Positions 19,554 through 27,409 of a stretch of 64,000 nt of DNA are shown here, one piece after another. Position 1 is the stretch's first letter. The number at the start of each line of letters is the position of its first letter. Below the pieces are notes generated by a model. That model saw only the letters and a program-made list of their open reading frames with translations. It was not told the origin of the DNA and ran no database searches. The translations under genes and the position numbers were made by a program. Source of the DNA: Devosia sp. (GTDB lineage: Bacteria > Pseudomonadota > Alphaproteobacteria > Rhizobiales > Devosiaceae). The stretch covers positions 620,001-684,000 of the forward strand of contig NZ_JANQAH010000011.1 of NCBI RefSeq assembly GCF_024707125.1, given 5' to 3'.

Positions 19554-20231
19554 TCAGCCGGTCAGCGAGGCGGGCGCAGGCTCTTTTGCTCGTGAGTGGG
19601 AGATCCAGAGCAACGCCAGCGAGATGGCGTTGTCGATCTGACTTTCGAGCTGCTGTTGGATATCAGCCGCGCGAACTCCTACGAGAGCCAGAATATGTAA
19701 ATCGCCCATAGCGAGGCCAAAGAGCTGCTTCGCCATCAGCTCGGGATCATCGAGGGAATTCCCTCGGTCCTTGGCAAGCGCGGACAGGAGTTCGGCATGC
19801 CGGCTTTGCGCCCTGGCTATGACCCTCCCGTGGAAACTGCTCGCCAGTTCGCTTTCCGAGCCACCCGCCGAAATCAGAATTCGCGTTGCGAGTATCTGCC
19901 GAGGCGACAAGGCGAAAAGGATCGAGCTCAGCAGACCCTTCCGCAGTGCTTCCAGAGGCGGCAAATCATCTACCGGCTCAAGAACGCTGGCGAATGCTTC
20001 GGCGTCCTGAGCCAACGCCTCGAACAATGCTCGCTTGTTCGAGAACGCCGCATAGAGCGTTTTCTTGGACATTCCGGCGGTGCGCGCTATGTCGGCCATT
20101 GCGGCGCCGGGATAGCCACGGGCCGAGAACACCCGCTCGGCCGCAATAAGGATTACCTGACGCCGTTCATCGGGCGGCAGCGCGGGCGGTCTGCCCGGTC
20201 CTCGACCGGGCTTTTCGGGAATATCGGACAT
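19554..20231 (-). CDS. TetR/AcrR-family regulator
   Basis: 225 residues from the ATG at 20231 (MSDIPEKPGRGPGRPPA). The open frame extends upstream but the extra sequence is not protein-like. The HTH is at about 25-70 (MADIARTAGMSKKTLYAAFS followed by NKRALFEAL). The C-terminal half is the ligand-binding dimerisation domain. It lies 58 nt downstream of the FmdE-like gene on the same strand, at the end of the amidotransferase-fold operon, so it is the best candidate for that operon's regulator. It converges with the rhamnosidase gene. Confidence 0.88.
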   Translation of the reverse strand: MSDIPEKPGRGPGRPPALPPDERRQVILIAAERVFSARGYPGAAMADIARTAGMSKKTLYAAFSNKRALFEALAQDAEAFASVLEPVDDLPPLEALRKGLLSSILFALSPRQILATRILISAGGSESELASSFHGRVIARAQSRHAELLSALAKDRGNSLDDPELMAKQLFGLAMGDLHILALVGVRAADIQQQLESQIDNAISLALLWISHSRAKEPAPASLTG

Positions 20232-20289
20232 TTTGAGGGGGCCATTTCCGATTCTGCGAAGCGGCCACCCTACAGTCTTGCGGATGCGA

Positions 20290-20796
20290 CTAGAAGAGAT
20301 CGTAGATCTCGTCGGCCGGGAGCGAGAGCAGGCGGTCGGCCATGTCCTGCTTGAGCCATTCGAGACGGTGATCTTCCTCCGCCGTACGATCGGGCTTGCG
20401 TCCAAGCGCGATGAACTCATCCCTTACGATACCGTCGCGAATGCGCAGGCGCACATCCGTGCCACGATAGGAGAGGATGAAGACATAACCCTTGAGCGTT
20501 TCGCCGCGCTCGGGTTGGGCCAACTCCGGGTTGACCATATAGCGGCCCTCGGTGAGGCTGCGCGTCACCATTTCGAAGGCGTCGCGGGCGCCCGGTCCCT
20601 TGAACGGCGTGCGGATGGCGATTTCGCGCCGCTCCGGCACCTCGCCATTGGCGAGAAGCGGCAGGGCACGCTCCATGACCTTGAAGGCATGGGCCACCCC
20701 GCCGGGAAAACCGAAGCCGTGATAGTGCATCAGTTCGGCATAGGTGTAGCTGAGCGGCTTGCCGGCTTCGAGAACGGTGAGTGTGGTTTGGCTCAT
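20290..20796 (-). CDS. FmdE-like protein lacking the usual cysteines
   Basis: 168 residues; the start ATG at 20796 overlaps the preceding stop codon by 4 nt (ATGA). The body resembles FmdE (formylmethanofuran dehydrogenase subunit E-like) proteins: MHYHGFGFPGGVAHAFKVME matches the HGHxCPG helix, and GPGARDAFEMVTRSLTEG matches the CGVDAIQ region. The metal-ligand cysteines of typical FmdE proteins are replaced by Phe and other residues. That points to a changed cofactor or a structural role. The similarity is from pattern recall and needs a profile search. The gene sits directly behind the A1 amidotransferase-fold gene. Confidence 0.5.
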   Translation of the reverse strand: MSQTTLTVLEAGKPLSYTYAELMHYHGFGFPGGVAHAFKVMERALPLLANGEVPERREIAIRTPFKGPGARDAFEMVTRSLTEGRYMVNPELAQPERGETLKGYVFILSYRGTDVRLRIRDGIVRDEFIALGRKPDRTAEEDHRLEWLKQDMADRLLSLPADEIYDLF

Positions 20797-21413
20797 GCTG
20801 TGTGCTCCTTGTCCAGTTCGGCCCGCATCCAGGGCAGGAAACCGTCGAGGAACCGTGTCGTCGCCGGCATGAAATGGCTGCCATGGTGGTAGAAGGGATC
20901 GAGGCTGGTGATGATCATCCGCCCCCCGGTGGTGACCTCGTCGATGTAGAGGATAGGTTCGCCGGTATCGCCTGTGGCCAGCACTTCGGCACCCTCGGGA
21001 ACGTCGAACCAGCCATGCAGATGCCAGGTGACATCCTTTTCCGCTAGATGCCTGAATAGGCTGTGCTCGGGCTTGGCGATGCGTACGCCGAGATCGGCGC
21101 CGGGGGTCAGCCACCACCAGAAATTGGTCGGCTGGGGGGTAAAAGTGATGCCGGGCAGGAAGAGCTGGGAGTCGCTTTCACCCGTGGCGATGATCGTACC
21201 GCCCTGGTCGAGATAGGCGCGCAAGCGCGCCTTGTGCGGCTCCATGCGGTCGGCCGGCGTGCGGCAGGGAATGAGGACGACATTGAAGTCTTCGAGACGC
21301 ACATCGGGGAGCTCTTCGGGGCGCACGAGTTTGTCGAAGTAGTGCGCATAGCGCGGGCCTTCAAAACTTTCGATGTGGTAGTAGGCGCCGGGGTGGATGA
21401 CGAGGATGCTCAT
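20793..21413 (-). CDS. Amidotransferase-fold (ThuA/GATase1-like) protein A1
   Basis: 206 residues from the ATG at 21413, which shares one base with the B1 stop codon (TGATG). It looks like a Rossmann-type class I glutamine amidotransferase-like fold: an N-terminal strand (ILVIHPGAYYHIESFEG), LIPCRTPADRM with a conserved Cys, then YLDQGGTIIATGE. It is a clear paralog of A2 at 22583: both carry PTNFWWWLTPGADLG, a DVTxHLHG motif and LDPFxHHGxxFMPATTR. The His-rich motifs suggest metal or substrate binding. Function unknown. Confidence 0.7.
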   Translation of the reverse strand: MSILVIHPGAYYHIESFEGPRYAHYFDKLVRPEELPDVRLEDFNVVLIPCRTPADRMEPHKARLRAYLDQGGTIIATGESDSQLFLPGITFTPQPTNFWWWLTPGADLGVRIAKPEHSLFRHLAEKDVTWHLHGWFDVPEGAEVLATGDTGEPILYIDEVTTGGRMIITSLDPFYHHGSHFMPATTRFLDGFLPWMRAELDKEHTA

Positions 21414-22036
21414 CAAAATTCTCCCATGGTCCAGGCCAGAATGCGGGGCGCCAGGAGGGCATGGTTGGGATTGGGTCCACCCATGCCACCGACGTCATTG
21501 CCGGCATGCGAGAACATCTTTCCGCCCGACGGCAAGGTCCATTCCCAGTCGATCGGCAGGTTTTGTGGACCGATGCCGTTGATGGCGAGGGCGCCTTCCG
21601 GCAAAGGATTGTGGCCACGACCATAAAAGCCGGCGACGCCGCGGTTTTCCTCGAAGGATGGCTGGTCGATACCGGCGAAGATCGGATGTTCGTTGAGGCG
21701 CGTCAGCACGAGATCAGCGCGCTTGGCTTTGGCGATTGGCTCATAGATGCCCAGCCCCTTGAGGAAGGGGCGGAGGATGTGGCCATTGAAGAACCAGCGA
21801 CCACCGCGCGCCATGAAGGCTTCAAGGTCGTCGGCGAAGTGCATAAGCCCGAGCTGGTCGAGATGGCTCGTGGTGGTAAGTCCACGGGCGGCAGCGAAAT
21901 GGGCTGGCGTCAGATCTCGCTCGCGCACGATGACGGCATCGCCGCGCTCGAGGGCGAGAGTGAAAAGGCCGGGGGGCTCGCCATAGTGGGAATGGATAAG
22001 CAGCAAGGCGCCGCTCGTTGCTGGGGCATTGGGCAT
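21413..22036 (-). CDS. Amidotransferase-fold (ThuA/GATase1-like) protein B1
   Basis: 207 residues, paralog of B2 at 23227. Shared features are NGHxxRPFL, a YEP motif, a NEHPxF motif, and the signature GVAGFYGRGxNPxPxGAL. The predicted fold has alternating strands and helices with a GG turn before the central strand (MARGGRWFFNGH), as in ThuA-like proteins. It is translationally coupled to A1 downstream. Its first ~215 nt overlap the extended 3' end of the flavin reductase frame. No enzymatic function can be assigned. Confidence 0.68.
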   Translation of the reverse strand: MPNAPATSGALLLIHSHYGEPPGLFTLALERGDAVIVRERDLTPAHFAAARGLTTTSHLDQLGLMHFADDLEAFMARGGRWFFNGHILRPFLKGLGIYEPIAKAKRADLVLTRLNEHPIFAGIDQPSFEENRGVAGFYGRGHNPLPEGALAINGIGPQNLPIDWEWTLPSGGKMFSHAGNDVGGMGGPNPNHALLAPRILAWTMGEF

Positions 22037-22586
22037 GGCTAGTCCTGAATAGGTTTGGGCCGAAAAGACTGCTCAGACGGTGGTATTGCCGTTGAGCGTG
22101 GATGAGTGGGCGGCCTGAGGCGCGAATATGTACGGCGCGAACGGCCCCGAAGATGACGTGATGCGTGCCGACGAGCTGGGAGGCGTTCACGACACAATCG
22201 AAGCCGGCAAGCGCGGAAGCCAGAAAGGGCGGCTGACTGTCTCGGCCGGTCCATTCCGACCCGAACCAGTCTTCACGCGGCAGCGCGGAGCGGCCGGCAA
22301 AACGCTGGGCGAGATCGTGGTGGTCGTCGGCCAGGAGATTGACGCTGAAGACACCATTAGCGAGCAGCTTGCCTGGCACCCTGCCCGCCTGATGAAGGCA
22401 GATGAGCAGAGTCGGCAATGGCGTATCGGCCGAGACCGAGGTTAGCGCCGACACGACGACACCGTCGCGACCCGCCGGGCCATCGGTCGCGACGATGCTC
22501 ACCGAACTGGCGGCCTGGGCCATGGCGTCAAGGAACCCTTGGCGCCGAACCTGCTGCTCGGTGTTATCGTTGGCGGACGGCATCAT
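21822..22586 (-). CDS. Flavin reductase family protein (FMN-binding split barrel)
   Basis: The start ATG at 22586 overlaps the A2 stop codon (ATGA). The first ~170 residues match the short-chain flavin reductase family (HpaC/RutF type): FLDAMAQAASSVSIVATDGP, VSALTSVSADTPLPTLLICL, then FSVNLLADDHHDLAQRFAG. Such enzymes pass NAD(P)H electrons to free FMN or FAD. Family members usually end near the YHRL motif (about 22075), but this frame runs on to 21822, deep into B1. The extra ~75 residues are probably not functional or reflect a lost stop codon. No partner monooxygenase is adjacent, which is unusual. Confidence 0.8.
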   Translation of the reverse strand: MMPSANDNTEQQVRRQGFLDAMAQAASSVSIVATDGPAGRDGVVVSALTSVSADTPLPTLLICLHQAGRVPGKLLANGVFSVNLLADDHHDLAQRFAGRSALPREDWFGSEWTGRDSQPPFLASALAGFDCVVNASQLVGTHHVIFGAVRAVHIRASGRPLIHAQRQYHRLSSLFGPNLFRTSHAQCPSNERRLAAYPFPLWRAPRPFHSRPRARRCRHRARARSDASPFRCRPWTYHHEPSRPARAYALRRRP

Positions 22587-23230
22587 GCCGCCTTTTCCGA
22601 TTTGCGCTCGGCCTCGGTGTCGATGAGCCAGTGCAACATGCCAGCCAACATGCGGGTCGTGGCCGGCATGAAGAAGGCACCATGGTGGAAGAAGGGGTCG
22701 AGCGTCGTCGCCACCAGCCTTCCGGGCGCGTAGGAAATGACATCCTCGAACATCTGGCATTCGCCCTCCGAGGTTTCGACGAGACTCTTCTGGTTCGGAT
22801 GCAGCGGCTCGAAGGCGCCATGGAGGTGGAAGGTGACATCGTCCTTGCCGAGGTATCGGCAGATGGCGTGGCTGGGGTCGGTCATGCGCAGGCCAAGATC
22901 GGCGCCCGGAGTCAGCCACCACCAGAAATTCGTGGGCATGGAGCGGAAACCGATACCGGGCAACCAGGTGTCGGGAAAAGTTTCGCCCATGGCGACGAGC
23001 GTGCCGCCGCCGCGCAAGAAGGCCTGCAACTGGCCGCTGAGCGGGGCGAGATAATAGGCATTGGTGCGGCACGGAATGATGAGGATATCGAAAGCCGACA
23101 GGTCGGTCTTGGCCACATCGCGCAGGTAGATGACGTGGTCGAAGAAGTCCTTGAAGGGCTCGCGGGTGATGCTGTCATGGTGGTAGTGCTGGCCACCGTC
23201 GATGATGGCTACAATGGGTTTCTGACTCAT
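22583..23230 (-). CDS. Amidotransferase-fold (ThuA/GATase1-like) protein A2
   Basis: 215 residues from the ATG at 23230, overlapping the B2 stop codon (ATGA). Paralog of A1: LIIPCRTNAYYLAPLSGQL, FLRGGGTLVAMGE, PTNFWWWLTPGADLG, DVTFHLHGAF and LDPFFHHGAFFMPATTR are shared or near identical. The Cys of IPCRT and the histidines of HLHG and FHHG are conserved in both copies. It stands second in the B2-A2 module, directly before the flavin reductase. Function unknown. Confidence 0.7.
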   Translation of the reverse strand: MSQKPIVAIIDGGQHYHHDSITREPFKDFFDHVIYLRDVAKTDLSAFDILIIPCRTNAYYLAPLSGQLQAFLRGGGTLVAMGETFPDTWLPGIGFRSMPTNFWWWLTPGADLGLRMTDPSHAICRYLGKDDVTFHLHGAFEPLHPNQKSLVETSEGECQMFEDVISYAPGRLVATTLDPFFHHGAFFMPATTRMLAGMLHWLIDTEAERKSEKAA

Positions 23231-23844
23231 GCTGCCACCTTCGATGTCTGGGAAAGCCAATCGAAAAAGCCCTGGATAACAGGCAGGCCCTGCGGCCCCT
23301 CAAGCATCAGAACGGCCCAAAGTTCGACGCCGGAATGAACGAAAATGCGTCCGCCCTCCGGCCGGTCGTAGAGCCAGTCGACTGCGACGTGGTCGGGGCC
23401 GACCGAGTGGATGACCAACGCGCCTGTGGGCGGCGGATTGGTCCCGCGGCCATAAAAGCCGGCGACGCCCTTACGCAGGGTCAGGCTTTCGGCCGAAATA
23501 TGCTGGAACAGCGGATGCTCGTTCTCGCGATGGATGACGAGTTCCTTGAGACCGCGCTTTTCCATCGGCTCGTAGCGGCTAAGTTCGGGCAGGAAGGGCC
23601 GGGCGACGTGGCCGTTGATCAGCAGCGTGCCGCCGCCATTGAGATAAGCCTGCAATTTCGGGCTGATCTCGTTGAGATGCACCTGATCGGCGCTCATGGA
23701 GATGAGCACGGCGTCATAGGTGCTCCAATCGAGCCGTTCCGTATCGTACTGCTGATAGAAGTGGATCGTGTGACCCGAAACCTTGGTGAGAGCCGGCGGC
23801 GGCCCGCCATAGGCGTTCTGCACATAGAGAAATCGTCCTGTCAT
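23227..23844 (-). CDS. Amidotransferase-fold (ThuA/GATase1-like) protein B2
   Basis: 205 residues from the ATG at 23844, which has GGGGAGA 6-8 nt upstream; a TTG eight codons earlier is less likely. Paralog of B1: NGHVARPFLPELSRYEP, NEHPLFQHI and GVAGFYGRGTNPPPTGAL. It lies 20 nt after the ABC transporter fusion gene, so it is probably co-transcribed with the importer. That context suggests the paralogs process the imported compound. Confidence 0.68.
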   Translation of the reverse strand: MTGRFLYVQNAYGGPPPALTKVSGHTIHFYQQYDTERLDWSTYDAVLISMSADQVHLNEISPKLQAYLNGGGTLLINGHVARPFLPELSRYEPMEKRGLKELVIHRENEHPLFQHISAESLTLRKGVAGFYGRGTNPPPTGALVIHSVGPDHVAVDWLYDRPEGGRIFVHSGVELWAVLMLEGPQGLPVIQGFFDWLSQTSKVAA

Positions 23845-23864
23845 TTCCGTCTCCCCAGACGTCG

Positions 23865-26368
23865 TCAAGCTGCGGCGATGAGGCGCCGCGTATAGTCTTC
23901 GGTTGGCTGCTGCACGACGCTGTCGGCGGGGCCCTGTTCGATGATTTCGCCATGATTGAGCACCACCAGCCGATCGCAGAAGTGGCGGGCCAGGGCGATG
24001 TCATGGGTAATGAAAAGGAAGGCGGTGCCGAAGCGTATCCGCAGGTCTTCCATCAGTTCCATGATTTCCATGCGTACCGACTGGTCGAGCATGGAGGTCG
24101 GTTCATCCGCGATGATGACTTTTGGCTCGGTGACCACGGCCCGGGCAAAGGCGACGCGCTGCCGCTGGCCGCCGGACAACTGCACGGGCCGACGCGACAA
24201 AAAATGCCCGTCTGAAGGCAGGCGCGTCGCTTCGAGCGCCTTTTTCACCTTGGCATCGATCACCGCCTCGTCGCGCTCGCCATGGATGCGCAGCGGCTCG
24301 GCCACGATCTCGCGGATCGGCATGCCGTTGCGCAGGCTCTGATAGGGGTCCTGGAACACCATGTGCACGGCGCTGGCCATGACTTTCTGGCCATTGCGGC
24401 CGAGGGCGGCAAGGGGCTTGCCATTGTAGAACACCTCGCCGCCATCGGGCGCGATCATGCCCATGACAAGACGAGCGAGTGTCGACTTGCCGGCGCCGCT
24501 CCCGCCCACGAGCCCAAGCTTTTCACCCGGGCGCAGGGCCAACGAGACATACTTGAGCGCATGATGCGCCGTACCCCAACCAAGGCCGAGAAAGCCGTTG
24601 GGATAGAAAGTCTTTGAAACGTCTCTGAGTTCGATGACGGGGACGGCATCGCCCGGGGTAGCGGCGGACCAGAGCTTTTCGTCGTCGATCTCGGGTAGGT
24701 TATCGAAAAGCGCCCTTGTATGGGCGTGGGTAGCATGGGCCTTGAGGTCGGCGGGAAGGCCTTCTTCCACCAATTCGCCCTTGTACATCACCATGAGCCG
24801 ATCGGCATGGCGGGCAATGAGTGGCAGATTGTGGGTGACGAAGAGAATAGAGAGATTGAGGCTCTGTCGCAGCGAGAGCAGCAGCGCCATGATGTCTTCT
24901 TGCACCAGCACGTCGAGCCCGGTCGTCGGTTCGTCGGCAATCACCACTTCGGGCGTGTTGCAAAGGGCAATGGCGATGACGGCACGCTGCCGCATGCCGC
25001 CCGAAAGCTCGTGCGGGAAGCTTTTGGCATGAGCGGGTTTTAGGCCGACCTTTTCGAGCCATTCAGCGACGAGCTCTTGTTTCCTTGCCCCATCGCGCGG
25101 CTCGCCGCGGTCCAGCGCTTCTTCGAGCTGGGCACCGATCGAGAGGACAGGATTGAGCGCATTCATGGCGCTTTGCGGAATAAGGGCAAAGCGACGGCCG
25201 CGCAGGGCACGGACGGTTTCGGGGGACATGGCGAGAACGTCGTCTTCTCCGATCCAGACCGCGCCCTCGGTGACCCGCGCAGGCTGGCGCAGGAGTTTCA
25301 GGATAGCGAGGGATACAGTAGTCTTGCCCGAGCCGGACTCACCAACAAGGCCGATCAGCTCGCCCTTGTTGAGGGTGATATCGACGCCTTTGACCGCTTC
25401 ACTGCTTCCGAACTCGGTGTCGTAGACGACGCGCAACGCCCTTGCGGTCAGCGCCGCATTAGGTTCGGGCGCAGCGCCCTCTGGGCGCTTCGGCAGCGTA
25501 GCCTTCTTCGCTTTGATGCGCGGCGCGAGGGAGGCGTCGTAGCCAAAACCGATAAAGGCCAGGGCCAGCACGGTCAGCGACACCGCAACACCCGGCGGCA
25601 AGATCCAATAGACCCAGGAGCCCGTGAGAAAGGCGGCGCGGGCATTGGCGTGGAAGAGGATGGAGCCCCAGCTGTTCTGCAGCGGATCGCCCAAGCCCAG
25701 GAAACTCAGCGAGGTTTCGACCATGATGGCGGCATGGGCGATGCGCACGAATTGCGGCACCACCAATGGCGCGAGTTCGGGGAGGATATGTTTGAGGCCG
25801 ACGAACCAGCCCCTGCCCCCATGGCAATGGACGCTTCAACAAAGCCGGCCGAGCGAATGGCGAGGATCTGCGCGCGCAATTCGCGCACCGGATTGGCCCA
25901 CATGACCAGCGCAATGACCGTGACCTGCGTCTGGATGGAGGCGCCGAAATAGACGCCGAGCACGATGACCAGCGGCAGGAAGGGCAGTGCCAGCACCACA
26001 TCGATGAAGCGCATGATCAGCCGATCGACCCAGCCGCCATAAAAACCCACCAGGATGGCAACAGAAGTGGCGACAATGGTTGAGACCAGCGCCACCGAAA
26101 GTCCGACGGCGAGCGAGACGCGGGCGCCGAACAGCAATTGGGCCCAGATGTCATAGCCAGCATCGTCGCAGCCGAGCCAATGAGCGGGATTGGGCTTTTC
26201 GAAGGGTGCACAGGCGATTTCGCGCGGGCCATAGCCGGCAAAGAGCGGCGCCAGAATGGCGAGCAGCGCGATGGTCGCGAGCATGGCTATGCCAAGCCAT
26301 TGCACCTTTCCGGTGGCAGTAGAAATGGGGGCGATGAAGCCGCGGGTATTGGTGTAGCGCTCGGACAT
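23865..26368 (-). CDS. Peptide-type ABC permease-ATPase-ATPase fusion (DppC-DppD-DppF); one frameshift
   Basis: Read as one gene this encodes about 834 residues: a DppC/OppC permease (about 1-275), then two complete ABC ATPase domains. Walker A motifs are GESGSGKTT near 343 and GGSGAGKST near 624. Signatures are LSGGMRQRAVI and LSGGQRQRVAF, and Walker B motifs VVIADEPTTGLD and VIIADEPTSMLD. The frame breaks at a C-run on the plus strand near 25810-25820. Adding one base restores a continuous frame whose length is an exact multiple of three and rejoins MGAG to GWFVGLKHILPELAP of the permease. There is no stop between permease and ATPase, so the fusion is genuine. Start ATG at 26368. Confidence 0.85.
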
Positions 26369-26372
26369 GGCC

Positions 26373-27344
26373 TTACCTCGCCCGCCGCGTGCGCGGGTCG
26401 ACCAGCGGATAGAAAATGTCGGTGACGAGATTGGCGAGGATAATGGAAATGGTCGCGATGACGAACAGGCCCTGCAACAGGGGATAGTCGCGCGAATTGA
26501 CGCCCATGACGACGAGGCTGCCGAGACCGGGATAGGCAAAGACCGATTCAATAACCAGCGCCCCGCCAACCAGTGAGCCGAGCCCCATCATCACATGGGT
26601 GTAGAGCGGCAGCAGCGCATTGCGGAAAGCGTGCTTGAAGAAAATGACCCGCTCGGAGACGCCCTTGGCGCGGGCGAACATGATGTAGTCCTGGTCGAGC
26701 GCGGCCATCATCGAGGCGCGCGAAATCAGCAGCACACTGGCCGCCTGCACGACGCCGAGCGCCAAGGCCGGCATGATCAGGCGCTTGCCAACGCCAAGGA
26801 ACCAGTCGGGCCGCGGAAAGGAGGTGCCGAGCTGATAGGCGCCGAAGGAGGGCAGCCAGCCCAGCGTCGTCGAAAACAAAATAATCAGCATCATGGCCAG
26901 CCAGAACGGCGGCAGGGAGCCGATGAAGAGCACGCCACCCATGGTGACGATGTCGGTGATTTCGCCGCGCTTCCAGGCGGAGAGGACGCCGAGCACGGTA
27001 CCGATGAGGGTGGAGAAAAGGAGGGCAACGCCCATCAACAGCAGCGTCCATGGGAGGCGCTGCATCAAGGCGTCCCATACAGGCATGCCGAGAAGGATGG
27101 AATTGCCGAAATCGGTCGAGAAAATGCCGGTGAGATAATTCCAGAACTGAAGGTACAGCGGGTCGTGAATGCCCAGTTCCGCAGCCACCTGCGCCACCTG
27201 CTCGGCCGTCATGGTCTCAACCACATCGGCGCCCAGGAGCGAGTTGATCGGGTTGCCCGGCGCCAGCCGTGGCAGAAAAAAGTTGACTGCCAGCGCGACC
27301 ATTAGGGTCAGCGCATATTGCAGCACAGTGCGCAGGTAATACAT
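26373..27344 (-). CDS. Peptide-type ABC permease, DppB/OppB family
   Basis: 323 residues with about six membrane helices, starting MYYLRTVLQYALTLMVALAV. The family markers are FFLPRLAPGNPI in the N-terminal segment and ARAKGVSERVIFFKHAFRNA, the EAA loop that contacts the ATPase. It partners the permease domain of the fusion protein, which begins 4 nt downstream. The binding-protein gene lies 65 nt upstream, separated by a strong hairpin. Confidence 0.94.
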   Translation of the reverse strand: MYYLRTVLQYALTLMVALAVNFFLPRLAPGNPINSLLGADVVETMTAEQVAQVAAELGIHDPLYLQFWNYLTGIFSTDFGNSILLGMPVWDALMQRLPWTLLLMGVALLFSTLIGTVLGVLSAWKRGEITDIVTMGGVLFIGSLPPFWLAMMLIILFSTTLGWLPSFGAYQLGTSFPRPDWFLGVGKRLIMPALALGVVQAASVLLISRASMMAALDQDYIMFARAKGVSERVIFFKHAFRNALLPLYTHVMMGLGSLVGGALVIESVFAYPGLGSLVVMGVNSRDYPLLQGLFVIATISIILANLVTDIFYPLVDPRTRRAR

Positions 27345-27365
27345 GAAACGTCCGGCCCCCGGGTG

Positions 27366-27393
27366 GTCATGCGCGGCCGATACCGCGCATGAC
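27366..27393 (-). promoter_or_regulatory. Perfect 11-bp intercistronic stem-loop
   Basis: GTCATGCGCGG and CCGCGCATGAC flank a 6-nt loop between the binding-protein gene and the dppB-like gene. There is no T-run, so it is more likely an mRNA-stabilising or attenuating element than a full terminator. It would favour binding-protein mRNA over permease mRNA. Confidence 0.65.
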
Positions 27394-27409
27394 GGAAGCG
27401 AATTGCCGC

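Noticed and set aside
19554..20420. Longer TetR frame starting at 20420
   Set aside because: The first 63 codons are Arg/Ser-rich shadow of the FmdE-like gene; the TetR domain begins after the ATG at 20231.
25706..26569. DppC-like permease as a stand-alone 287-residue protein
   Set aside because: Its last ~30 residues are out of frame (Ser/Cys-rich) and the true permease C-terminus continues in the ATPase frame, so a single-base deletion explains it better.
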